DNA from: Schistosoma haematobium
Taxonomy: Eukaryota; Platyhelminthes; Trematoda; Strigeidida; Schistosomatidae
DNA: 64,000 nt
NCBI RefSeq assembly: GCF_000699445.3
Contig: NC_067199.1
Location: forward strand, 36,440,902-36,504,901
Direction of reading: 5' to 3'
The translations under genes were made by a program, and so were the position numbers. The notes under the pieces were generated by a model. It had not been told where the DNA came from. It ran no database searches and worked only from the letters and a program-made list of their open reading frames with translations. Position 1 is the stretch's first letter; each line of letters starts with the position of its first letter. Below, one piece after another: positions 1-12,200 of this stretch.

Positions 1-124
1 TAAAAGTGAGTAATATATATTGTTCAATTTCTATTTAACTATAATTAAAACATATTCAATTTTTGTTTCAAATTTAATTTTCTCATTAATATAAATTATA
101 TTGAGTATTATATTTTATATTTAG

Positions 125-292
125 ATTAATAATGAAACTTTAGAAAAACGAATATTACGACTTACACAATCGGTTATTGAACGTGAATCAGAAAATCGTG
201 AACTTGTTGAACGTTTATCTAAATCAGAATGTGACCTAAAATCTACTGTTAAAAATCATGAATTATTAACAAAAGAATTAGAGAAAACCAAG
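125..292 (+). CDS. Coiled-coil gene, exon a
   Basis: 56 codons beginning after a TTTAG acceptor and ending before GTAACT, phase 0 at both ends. Heptad-like, starting [10 protein letters not shown]. The gene continues to the left of the window. Confidence 0.8.
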
Positions 293-3200
293 GTAACTAA
301 TTTTAGTTATATTTATTGCTTTATCAATAATATTAACTGTATGACCAATGTAATGACCCACATCTGCTTTACTGACATAATAGTTTTTCTGACCAGATTT
401 TGTATCTATTTCTTCATAATAATAATAATAATAATTAAATAAATTTTGTTTACAATTTATTCCAAGTATTAGATACCATATTTGAGTTTCTTATTTTACT
501 CTGAATTCTTTAGAATTGTTGCTAACCTGTTTGATGGATAACAGATATGATGGCTTCATTTATATTTATAACAATCTGGTTGTGTAGATTAATGATTAAG
601 AAAATTATTTATTTGTCAGTTTTTTAAACCTTTTAATGGCTATATGGCGTCGGATAAGACGATCTTAATGAATTAACTCAATTAATAAAATATGCAGGAA
701 TCCCACCTTTTCATAAAAGAAAGAAGGCATTAGAGAACATTAATCTTACCACCTGAATTTCTTTTACCGGAGATAAAATTCTTAAAGTACAGAGCTAATA
801 CATTGTTAAATACTTCAAGAAAGTTCATATGTGACCTCTCTCAGGCATTTGTCCTATTGAGAACTATGATCACTCATGTTGTTAAGGCCACTTCTAATGT
901 TCTTTTTCAAGACCCTACAGTATATAGAACTGGAAAGAAAAAGCCTTTCTCAAAGTTTTAACAATGATCAAGAACTGAAGTTGAATTTTCCAATAATAGA
1001 TTGTGCTTTTTTTATCACAAATTGACTGGAACCTAAAGTATACATTACTTCATCTTTTTTCAATGTTAAGCAAAAAATAAAGTTAGCTAATTTTTTTTCA
1101 ATTAAAACGAAATCCATAATGAATACATTTAATTGATTCCAGTCCAATGATCATTTTCATAATAATATTATACTTCTACTATTATTCAATGTTTAGAATG
1201 AAGTAAATATGTTGATAAGTGAAAAACAGAGGTTACAAAGTGAATTAAATGCTTCTTATGATAAACAAAGTGAGCTGGATAGACGTGTGGTTGATTATAA
1301 TAAGGAACTTACAAATCTACGTGATACATGCACGTTGAAAGAACAAGAAAGAATAGATTTATTAAAAGAATACAGGTTAGTTTATTAGTCATCTGTTTAT
1401 TAGATTGTTATATCTTTAGCAAGAAATTGCGGCGAGACTATAATTTATGAATGAACCAATCAAATTTAAAATAGTAATTCGTGGATATTGGCTCAAAATT
1501 CCTTCGTCCATTTGGCCAAGTAGCGTTTTGACATTTTACCTTATGTCAGTTCGTGATAAAAGCACTAAATCTAATTCCTAACCCTAACCATCAACCATAA
1601 ATCATAATTGTAATTCCTCACACTAGTTTACAACCCTCATTTAGTCCTAGTTAATAGAAGGACATTCTCAATGTCACTTTAGCGTCTCTGAAATGGTGTC
1701 CATGAATTATGGTCTCATCGAAATCGCATTGAGTGAAAGAACAGAGACTACCGAACTCTTCTGTTAAATACCTGCTCAATATTTTACCTAACTGAACGAT
1801 CTACTGTACATAATGCGCTTGGTGAAATATAGTTCTACTTGATACTGTCTTTACACTACAGTTACCGACACCTGTGCTTCTGTTTAATAGTGATATTATT
1901 GATTCAGGACTACCTTACATTTGTCTAAGGTCAGACTAAGATGCAAACCATGAAGTTTACCAATCTCGAAAACCCTCCTATATAGTATTTATGATTATGT
2001 CCTGATAGGGTTTAATGTCAGGGATGGCTCCAAGATTTCTGGTGGGAGAAGCTTTAATCAGTGGAGTTCAGTCATACTGATCACATTGGGAAGTGGTTGG
2101 TCAATATCGCGAATTCATTGAAATTAGGTAGGTAAACCAATGAATGTCACCTTAGTGGTTTGGAGGTTAAACGCAAATTCCAAGAACTGAAGTTCTTGGG
2201 TTTGATCTTTTTTGGGGGTGATGAATGCGGGCTGATGAGAACAATCATACTAGGACGAAACAGTTATCCAGTGCTTCTTAATTTCAATGATTAGCCAACT
2301 AACTAACCTATAAACTTGAATGTAATAGGTTGTTTTTTATAACTGTCTTATCATCAGTTAATCCACTAAATGTTCAGAAAACAAGTTCTAGTTTTTATGT
2401 TAAATACAATGTCATCTATTGTGTAAATCAGCATATAATATGATCAGAATACTTGTTTAACAGAAAAGATTTTTAAGAATTAGGCTAGTGAATAAAATGT
2501 AACAAATACAAATACCCATCATCACTACCTGAAGTTGCTAACATTTATTCTCAGCAGCAGAAGAATAATAGTAGACATTTTTATTGTAGTTTTAATGATG
2601 AAATAATAAAATAATTCAAAAGTCTTGTCGATCGAACGCTATATATTCGTTTTCCTAAGCATTTCTGGTAACTCGCAGTCTAGAACTACACAGCGACTTG
2701 AACACCAAGGAGAACACACAGTATGAGGGAAAATACTTTATCCCAAGGTTCATTTTTGTACACAAAATCATGGGTATTTATAGATGTTGGCGTCTGTTAA
2801 ATCAACATCATTTTTCAGCCAATCCGTTAACGACATATTATGCTACCGACCAATAGTAGCACGCCATGTTGGAATTCTAGAATGTTCCATCATACTCTGA
2901 TTGGCCAGAACTCTTCGGCTCCTCTTGGGCCTCTGGAGGCTCCGTTGGAGTTCTCCGGAAGCCGACTCAACACCTCCCCTGAATAAAATTTCTTTCTGGG
3001 ATCTACTTGTAGTTTGACAACTGGGTTGCTACGGCGTCCCATTATTCTTGTCGTCTTCCTTGTCTAAGGCTTCTTTTCAGTGTTCCTGGGCATTTGTGGC
3101 ATTGGTGCATCTAAGACTAAATCTAACGGAAAGTTCAGCCGGTCGCTTCGAGTCTGCACCGTTCTTTTGTCCTTAAGGATTTGATTTGTGTGTCGTATAT

Positions 3201-6200
3201 ATGTCCCAAAAGCTCCTCGAACTCTGTACAGAACTCTTCCCAGTTTTTGTACAACTTCTCCCGGCTCCCATCGGTTCTTCCCGATGTAGAATTTAATGTA
3301 AACTTTGTCGCCAACATTGAAGTTCCGGATACTTGGATCGCTCATCCACTAATTTGGATGGCATAATGGCATCGAAGACGGTTCGAATACGCCTTCCGCA
3401 GGAGACTTGCCGTCTGGAACATTCGGGTTCGGGGTGGATCTGTAGGATGTTAAAAATTTTGTGATCACCTGCCCTGTCGTCCCTTCGCCTCCCCCTTTCA
3501 GTAGTGCTCTTTTCAATGTATCCACGAAGCGCTCTGCCTGGTCATTTGATTGAGGGTGATACGGTGGAGATCGTATGTGCACAATCCCATTAACGTTGCA
3601 GAAGTGCTTGAATGATTATGCAGTCAATTGTGAGCCGTTATCGGTCACTAAAGTCTCCGGAACTCCAAAGCTGGCTGTGCAATTCACCATGGCGTAGATT
3701 TGTGGCCATTTTGTGAGCGCGTCTACTATGACTAGATACATTCTTCCTCGTATTGGACCGGCGAAATCTGCATGCAGCCTCTCCCAGGGACTATTCGGCT
3801 TTTCCCATTGTTGCGGTTCACATTTGCTTGGACTTTTGGCTGCTTGTAGGCACGATGAACAATTGCGGCATCTGGTTTCGATATCTTGATCCATCGTAGG
3901 CCAGTATGCGTAGCTTCGAGCCAGCGCTCCCATCTTATTGATACCAGGATGACCGCTGTGGAATTGTCTCACAACCTTGTAGCGTAATACTTTTGGAACA
4001 ATAATTCTGTCACCAAACATAATACATAAGTCGACCATCGTGAGAGAGTCCCGTCGGCGAAAATATTGTAGCATTTCTCCTCGAAAACGACGGTCCGGCC
4101 ACTTGGTGAGAAGATAACTACTAACTTCTCTTAAAGTCTTGTCACTTTCCATGGCTTCTTTGATGGCCTTGAAAGTAACTGGCAAACCATCGACTGCGTC
4201 TTCCAATACTCGATGTACTTCTGTTTCCGTCTCGATTGCTGCCACCAAAGTGTCTTCTTCCTGTTTTACTTGTGAGCCAATCAGTCTAGATAAAGCGTCA
4301 GCTTGTCCAAAATCAGTAGTGGGCTGGTACTTGATCTTGAAGTCATAACCCAAGAGTGTAGTTCCCCAACGTTGCAGTCTATTTGCCGTGTATACAGGTA
4401 TACCTTTCTTTGACCCAAAAACTGCAAGTAGTGGCTTATGGTCTGTTATTAGGGTAAAATGTCGACCATATATCATCTTATGGAACTTTTTCACTGCAAA
4501 GATGATTGATAGGGCTTCTTTCTCAATCTGACTATAGTTCCTTTCGGTCGTTGTCAAAGATCTGGCAGCGCGTGAGATGGCTTTTTCAGACCGACCCATC
4601 AGGAAAAATGTGAGAGATAACTGCGCCCACACCATAGTTAGAGGCATCTGAAGCGACGACTATCGGTAGCGAAGGATCATAATGTGTCAATAGGAGATTG
4701 GAAGTCAGGAGTTGCTTGATTTTCTCGAAAGACGCTTGGCATTCTGCAGACCAATTCCATCTTGTATTCTTTTGTAGCAGGTTGTTTAGTGGAGCACGTA
4801 GACGATGGAGATCGGGGAGGAAGGTACCATAGTGGCTGACCAATCCCAAGAATAATCGTAGGGTGGTAATGTCCCTGGGTCTAGGCGTTGTTTTCACTGC
4901 TTCAATGTTCTCTGGATCTGGTCGTCTTCCGTCTTCATCTATTATGAACCCAAGGTACCGAACTTGCTGCATATAGAAGTCACACTTTTCCGCTCGGAGG
5001 CGAAAACCATAATCGGCTATGCGTTCTAGTACCTGGTCCAGTTTCCTCTGAAGGCCCATTTTATCTACTGCCATAATTATGATGTCGTCTAAGTAAGCTG
5101 CTGCCCCTGGAATACCTTGTAACATGGTATCCATAATTTGCTGGAAAATAGAGGGCGCTGTCTTCACCCCAAAAGATAGTCGGTTATACCGGAACAGACC
5201 TTTGTGTGTGTTAATCGTTAAGAGATCTTTGCTTCCATCAGATACAGGGATTTGTAGGTATGCGTCTGATAAGTCCAATTTCGCAAAATATCTGCCACCG
5301 TTCAGCTTAGCGAAAAGATCTTCCGGTAAGGGCAACGAATACTGGTGGGACTCTAGAGCTTCATTTAATCCAGTGGAGTAGTCTGCACATAGACGGACAC
5401 TTCCATTCGACTTCTTGACCACCACTATTGGTGCAGCCCAAATCGAGAAGTCTACAGGCTCTATAACACCCATTTGCTGAAGTCGTTGTAATTCTTGTTC
5501 AACTATTGGAAGAGCAGCATAGAGTGCAGGTCTTTTAGGTCGAAAAACGGGAGTAGCTGCAGGTTTTAGGGTTAAAACTGCTTTGGCCTTCGTACATTCC
5601 CCCAATCCTTCTTTAAACACGTTTTGGTGTCTTTGTAGCATGGCATTTTTCTAGCTCCACTCTGAGGTGTTGTCAGTACTGACTCGTCTGCAGATACTGT
5701 TAATAGAATGGTCTGCTAGTTTAAGTGTTTCTATAAGATCTAACCTCATTAAGTCGAGTGCTGGCTTCTCTGTAAGGTATACTGTTGCATTTGTTGTTAC
5801 AGTACCTTTAGAAACAGTGCATGGCACTTCTCCAACAATATTTAACTTCCCCCAGATGCACTGTGTGCCAGTCGTGTTGTTGGGAAGACTGTAGGTCTTC
5901 CAATGTTCTTCCATGTTTCTGGGCTGATTAGAGTAATATCAGAAGCTGTGTCAAGCTGAAGGCGAGTATGGTGTTTATTAATATTCAAGGTTACGTACTT
6001 TTTTGGCGGCAACTTCGTGCTTTGTTATGTGATACCAATATTTTGTTGGTTGGAGTTTAAATGCTTAGTATTTATCTGTAGCCTGCGTTCACCCGAGGAT
6101 GCTGATATCCGAACCAGAATCCTAAGCAAACTCGAACACTGCCCTAACATGACCCTTCAGGAAGTGACTACCAAGTGTCAAAGGTTAATGAACTTGAAGC

Positions 6201-9200
6201 ATGATACTTCAATGGTAGAAAATGGTAACTGTTTCCATAACGTCAATGCAGTCAAGAAAAAAGTTTTTCAAGGTTCCAGCACACATAATTATCGTAATAA
6301 CAGCGACAAACCATTATCTCCATGCTGGGCATATGGAGGTTGGCACTATAAGAGGTTCTGCCCGTACAAAGAACATTGTTGTAGTAAGTGCCATCTGAAG
6401 GGGCATAAAGAAAACCTCTGCAGGAGAAGAAACTATAAACAACATTCCTTGAAGCCTTACTCAAAGAAATACAGATATAGTGCTCCAACCAACAAAATAT
6501 TGGTATCACATAACAAAGCACGAAGTTGCCGCCAAAAAAGTACGTAACCTTGAATATTAATAAACACCATACTCGCCTTCAGCTTGACACAGCTTCTGAT
6601 ATTACTCTAATCAGCCCAGAAACATGGAAGAACATTGGAAGACCTACAGTCTTCCCAACACGACTGGCACACAGTGCATCTGGGGGAAGTTAAATATTGT
6701 TGGAGAAGTGCCATGCACTGTTTCTAAAGGTACTGTAACAACAAATGCAACAGTATACCTTACAGAGAAGCCAGCACTCGACTTAATGAGGTTAGATCTT
6801 ATAGAAACACTTAAACTAGCAGACCATTCTATTAACAGTATCTGCAGACGAGTCAGTACTGACAACACCTCAGAGTGGAGCTAGAAAAATGCCATGCTAC
6901 AAAGACACCAAAACGTGTTTAAAGAAGGATTGGGGGAATGTACGAAGGCCAAAGCAGTTTTAACCCTAAAACCTGCAGCTACTCCCGTTTTTCGACCTAA
7001 AAGACCTGCACTCTATGCTGCTCTTCCAATAGTTGAACAAGAATTACAACGACTTCAGCAAATGGGTGTTATAGAGCCTGTAGACTTCTCGATTTGGGCT
7101 GCACCAATAGTGGTGGTCAAGAAGTCGAATGGAAGTGTCCGTCTATGTGCAGACTACTCCACTGGATTAAATGAAGCTCTAGAGTCCCACCAGTATTCGT
7201 TGCCCTTACCGGAAGATCTTTTCGCTAAGCTGAACGGTGGCAGATATTTTGCGAAATTGGACTTATCAGACGCATACCTACAAATCCCTGTATCTGATGG
7301 AAGCAAAGATCTCTTAACGATTAACACACACAAAGGTCTGTTCCGGTATAACCGACTATCTTTTGGGGTGAAGACAGCGCCCTCTATTTTCCAGCAAATT
7401 ATGGATACCATGTTACAAGGTATTCCAGGGGCAGCAGCTTACTTAGACGACATCATAATTATGGCAGTAGATAAAATGGGCCTTCAGAGGAAACTGAACC
7501 AGGTACTAGAACGCATAGCCGATTATGGTTTTCGCCTCCGAGCGGAAAAGTGTGACTTCTATATGCAGCAAGTTCGGTACCTTGGGTTCATAATAGATGA
7601 AGACGGAAGACGACCAGATCCAGAGAACATTGAAGCAGTGAAAACAACGCCTAGACCCAGGGACATTACCACCCTACGATTATTCTTGGGATTGGTCAGC
7701 CACTATGGTACCTTCCTCCCCGATCTCCATCGTCTACGTGCTCCACTAAACAACCTGCTACAAAAGAATACAAGATGGAATTGGTCTGCAGAATGCCAAG
7801 CGTCTTTCGAGAAAATCAAGCAACTCCTGACTTCCAATCTCCTATTGACACATTATGATCCTTCGCTACCGATAGTCGTCGCTTCAGATGCCTCTAACTA
7901 TGGTGTGGGCGCAGTTATCTCTCACATTTTTCCTGATGGGTCGGTCTGAAAAAGCCATCTCACGCGCTGCCAGATCTTTGACAACGACCGAAAGGAACTA
8001 TAGTCAGATTGAGAAAGAAGCCCTATCAATCATCTTTGCAGTGAAAAAGTTCCATAAGATGATATATGGTCGACATTTTACCCTAATAACAGACCATAAG
8101 CCACTACTTGCAGTTTTTGGGTCAAAGAAAGGTATACCTGTATACACGGCAAATAGACTGCAACGTTGGGGAACTACACTCTTGGGTTATGACTTCAAGA
8201 TCAAGTACCAGCCCACTACTGATTTTGGACAAGCTGACGCTTTATCTAGACTGATTGGCTCACAAGTAAAACAGGAAGAAGACACTTTGGTGGCAGCAAT
8301 CGAGACGGAAACAGAAGTACATCGAGTATTGGAAGACGCAGTCGATGGTTTGCCAGTTACTTTCAAGGCCATCAAAGAAGCCATGGAAAGTGACAAGACT
8401 TTAAGAGAAGTTAGTAGTTATCTTCTCACCAAGTGGCCGGACCGTCGTTTTCGAGGAGAAATGCTACAATATTTTCGCCGACGGGACTCTCTCACGATGG
8501 TCGACTTATGTATTATGTTTGGTGACAGAATTATTGTTCCAAAAGTATTACGCTACAAGGTTGTGAGACAATTCCACAGCGGTCATCCTGGTATCAATAA
8601 GATGGGAGCGCTGGCTCGAAGCTACGCATACTGGCCTACGATGGATCAAGATATCGAAACCAGATGCCGCAATTGTTCATCGTGCCTACAAGCAGCCAAA
8701 AGTCCAAGCAAATGTGAACCGCAACAATGGGAAAAGCCGAATAGTCCCTGGGAGAGGCTGCATGCAGATTTCGCCGGTCCAATACGAGGAAGAATGTATC
8801 TAGTCATAGTAGACGCGCTCACAAAATGGCCACAAATCTACGCCATGGTGAATTGCACAGCCAGCTTTGGAGTTCCGGAGACTTTAGTGACCGATAACGG
8901 CTCACAATTGACTGCATAATCATTCAAGCACTTCTGCAACGTTAATGGGATTGTGCACATACGATCTCCACCGTATCACCCTCAATCAAATGACCAGGCA
9001 GAGCGCTTCGTGGATACATTGAAAGAGCACTACTGAAAGGGGGAGGCGAAGGGACGACAGGGCAGGTGATCACAAAATTTTTAACATCCTACAGATCCAC
9101 CCCGAACCCGAATGTTCCAGACGGCAAGTCTCCTGCGGAAGGCGTATTCGAACCGTCTTCGATGCCATTATGCCATCCAAATTAGTGGATGAGCGATCCA

Positions 9201-12200
9201 AGTATCCGGAACTTCAATGTTGGCGACAAAGTTTACATTAAATTCTACATCGGGAAGAACCGATGGGAGCCGGGAGAAGTTGTACAAAAACTGGGAAGAG
9301 TTCTGTACAGAGTTCGAGGAGCTTTTGGGACATATATACGACACACAAATCAAATCCTTAAGGACAAAAGAACGGTGCAGACTCGAAGCGACCGGCTGAA
9401 CTTTCCGTTAGATTTAGTCTTAGATGCACCAATGCCACAAATGCCCAGGAACACTGAAAAGAAGCCTTAGACAAGGAAGACGACAAGAATAATGGGACGC
9501 CGTAGCAACCCAGTTGTCAAACTACAAGTAGATCCCAGAAAGAAATTTTATTCAGGGGAGGTGTTGAGTCGGCTTCCGGAGAACTCCAACGGAGCCTCCA
9601 GAGGCCCAAGAGGAGCCGAAGAGTTCTGGCCAATCAGAGTATGATGGAACATTCTAGAATTCCAACATGGCGTGCTACTATTGGTCGGTAGCATAATATG
9701 TCGTTAACGGATTGGCTGAAAAATGATGTTGATTTAACAGACGCCAACATCTATAAATACCCATGATTTTGTGTACAAAAATGAACCTTGGGATAAAGTA
9801 TTTTCCCTCATACTGTGTGTTCTCCCTGGTGTTCAAGTCGCTGTGTAGTTCTAGACTGCGAGTTACCAGAAATGCTTAGGAAAACGAATACAGCTTTTGA
9901 TCGTCAAGACTGATCACTTTTGAGGCATCATCCAGTTTGGAAAGATTAATATAAAACAAATCTTCATACTTCTTAAACCACGACTCGAAAGTTACACCTG
10001 CTACACCATCAAAATTAAATTCATGGATGGCGTTAGTGACTGAATCAGTCTGTGATGCTTGTGATTCACCAGAAGCAGGGTTTTGATGTGACAGGCAGAA
10101 TTTCTGCATCAAAGTTTCCGTGATTCTAATTCGGGACTTTTCAGACCTCTTTTCTTGACGCAGCATATAGGCTTCTAATTGCTCCAAGGAAATATTCATT
10201 GTGGTTTTCCCGTCGCTACTGTTAAGTTTTGTCGATGGAACGATATATTCGTTTTCCTAAGCATTTCTGGTAACTCGCAGTCTAGAACTACACAGCGACT
10301 TGAACACCAAGGAGAACACACAGTATGAGGGAAAATACTTTATCCCAAGGTTCATTTTTGCACACAAAATCATGGGTATTTATAGATGTTGGCGTCTGTT
10401 AAATCAACATCATTTTTCAGCCAATCCGTTAACGACATATTATGCTACCGACCAATAGTAGCACGCCATGTTGGAATTCTAGAATGTTCCATCATACTCT
10501 GATTGGCCAGAACTCTTCGGCTCCTCTTGGGCCTCTGGAGGCTCCGTTGGAGTTCTCCGGAAGCCGACTCAACAATAATCAAAAATCTCTTCTACAACAT
10601 TTCAAATGTAGAAATAAATTATCTCTCTTACTGTTATTTCATAGACTATTTGTTTACATTTGATACAACTTTTGTAAGTTTCTCTGTTTGATTTTCGTCA
10701 TTTTTGTTTGTTTGTTTGTTTCTTTAAATATTAGGACACTTGCACTTCAGTTAGACGAAAAAATAACTTTAATTAATCGTCTTGAGAATCAACTAAACGA
10801 ATTAGACTATAAATATTCTACACTGGATAAAGAATCATTGGATTTACGTCAGCAGTTACAACATCAAAAAAAAGAATGTCATGACTATGCTCAAGTTGTA
10901 CAATCATTAGGGGTGCAGGTATTATTACTATTTTGAATTTATTCTTATCCAAAAACTATACTTTACCATTTAACTTAAATGTTGTATCTTACAATTGGTT
11001 AGGCGCCGAGAGGTGACTGATTTCATGTATGTCAAGTTCTTTTCTTAAGTACTGATCGAATTCTATCCAGTCAAGTTGTAATGTGGTCACTAGTTTATGT
11101 GACTCTATATCTATTGTGTTATTTTTAGATGTACGATCGTGTTTGAAAGAAGTCAACAAGAAACTGAGGATTTCTTCAGACCAATGGCGACACCACAACT
11201 TGATCGACAGAATTTGATCAGCACCGAAGATAAAGAACTTGATATATATGACGTTGATCGCTACTTAGTGGTCAACCAAATATAAACACATCTCTCTCCT
11301 ACAAGGGATCAGTCGCGGCCCGTGTAGCTTAGCGGTAACGTCTCAAACTGTAATCTTGTGTGACACGAGACCAACTCCGCCAGGGAGCATCGGTTCTCCC
11401 TATATTACTGGCATACCTTGCTAATGAGTGTCAAATAGCACGAAACCTTTATCTACAGTTTCCTGTCGACTACCTTCAATCACCAGCTAACATCTTACTT
11501 TTTATATAATGTATGTTTGTGCCGCACTTTTAAGCAACTAGCTGATGGATATAATAATAAATGGGGATTTCAATTTGACTGTATTCAGAATGTTCCATTT
11601 TGAATAAGGCAATCTTCAATTATAATATTTATAAAATGTTTAGGTAATTCTATTTTTTGTTAAGAGATAAATTTTTGACATGAACTAATTACTTTTTATT
11701 CTTAAAAGTCAATTAAGACTACTAACCAAAAGAAACGTAAATAAACAAGACATTTCCAAATCCTGGTATTTCTTTATGAGACCATAGGTAAGCAGTTTGG
11801 AAATATAACTTATTCATGTAGGATTTAACGTGTATCCACTTAACGGGCTGGTGTTTGACGAATTCTCGGCGCAGACTCAGAAGGCTCGATTGGCTTTCAC
11901 AAACTTGCGTCACTTGTGGTGTAGAAGAAATATCGGTTTGCTTACCTGTTGAGACAGCTTCGATAAGCACAACGAAGCCTATAGAGACCCCAAAGGAGTC
12001 GAAAAGACTCCATCCATTGATTTAAAAGACCTTTGTCTTATGACGCCCTCCCAGTGGTTGAACATGAACCAGTACGGCTTAAGAAAATTGGTGTTACTGA
12101 ACCTGTGTACTTTTCGAATTGGGCTGTACCGATGTTGATAGTTAACACATCCAACGGCAGCTTTCTTTTATGTGTGGATTACTCCACTGGACTAAATAAA

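Larger units (their letters stand above)
2616..10574 (-). mobile_element. Composite Ty3/Gypsy insertion with an inverted internal duplication
   Basis: Flanked by ATAAT on both sides (2611-2615 and 10575-10579), the 5-bp duplication expected of a single LTR-element insertion on the minus strand. From the right: 5' LTR (10220-10574), gag start (10199-9917), then a plus-strand LTR (9562-9916), pol and gag end read in reverse, then pol again on the minus strand and the 3' LTR (2616-2972). The arms 2644-6055 and 6483-9890 are near identical and inverted around a 427-bp spacer. Both arms share stops and frameshifts, so neither is autonomous. It lies in intron 2 of the coiled-coil gene. Confidence 0.9.

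Noticed and set aside
1577..1589. Telomere-like CCTAACCCTAACC
   Set aside because: Only about two units, inside the MITE; chance or part of the element.
3181..3366. Opposite-strand frames inside pol
   Set aside because: Mirror frames of retroelement coding sequence, present in both arms; no independent support.
9876..9916. Gag continuing to 9876 on the minus strand
   Set aside because: The last residues are encoded by the end of LTR B, which matches the other LTRs up to its CA at 9916.
9890..9916. Truncation of LTR B at 9890
   Set aside because: At first the arm match seemed to stop there, but the remaining bases align with a diverged U5 end and finish in CA.
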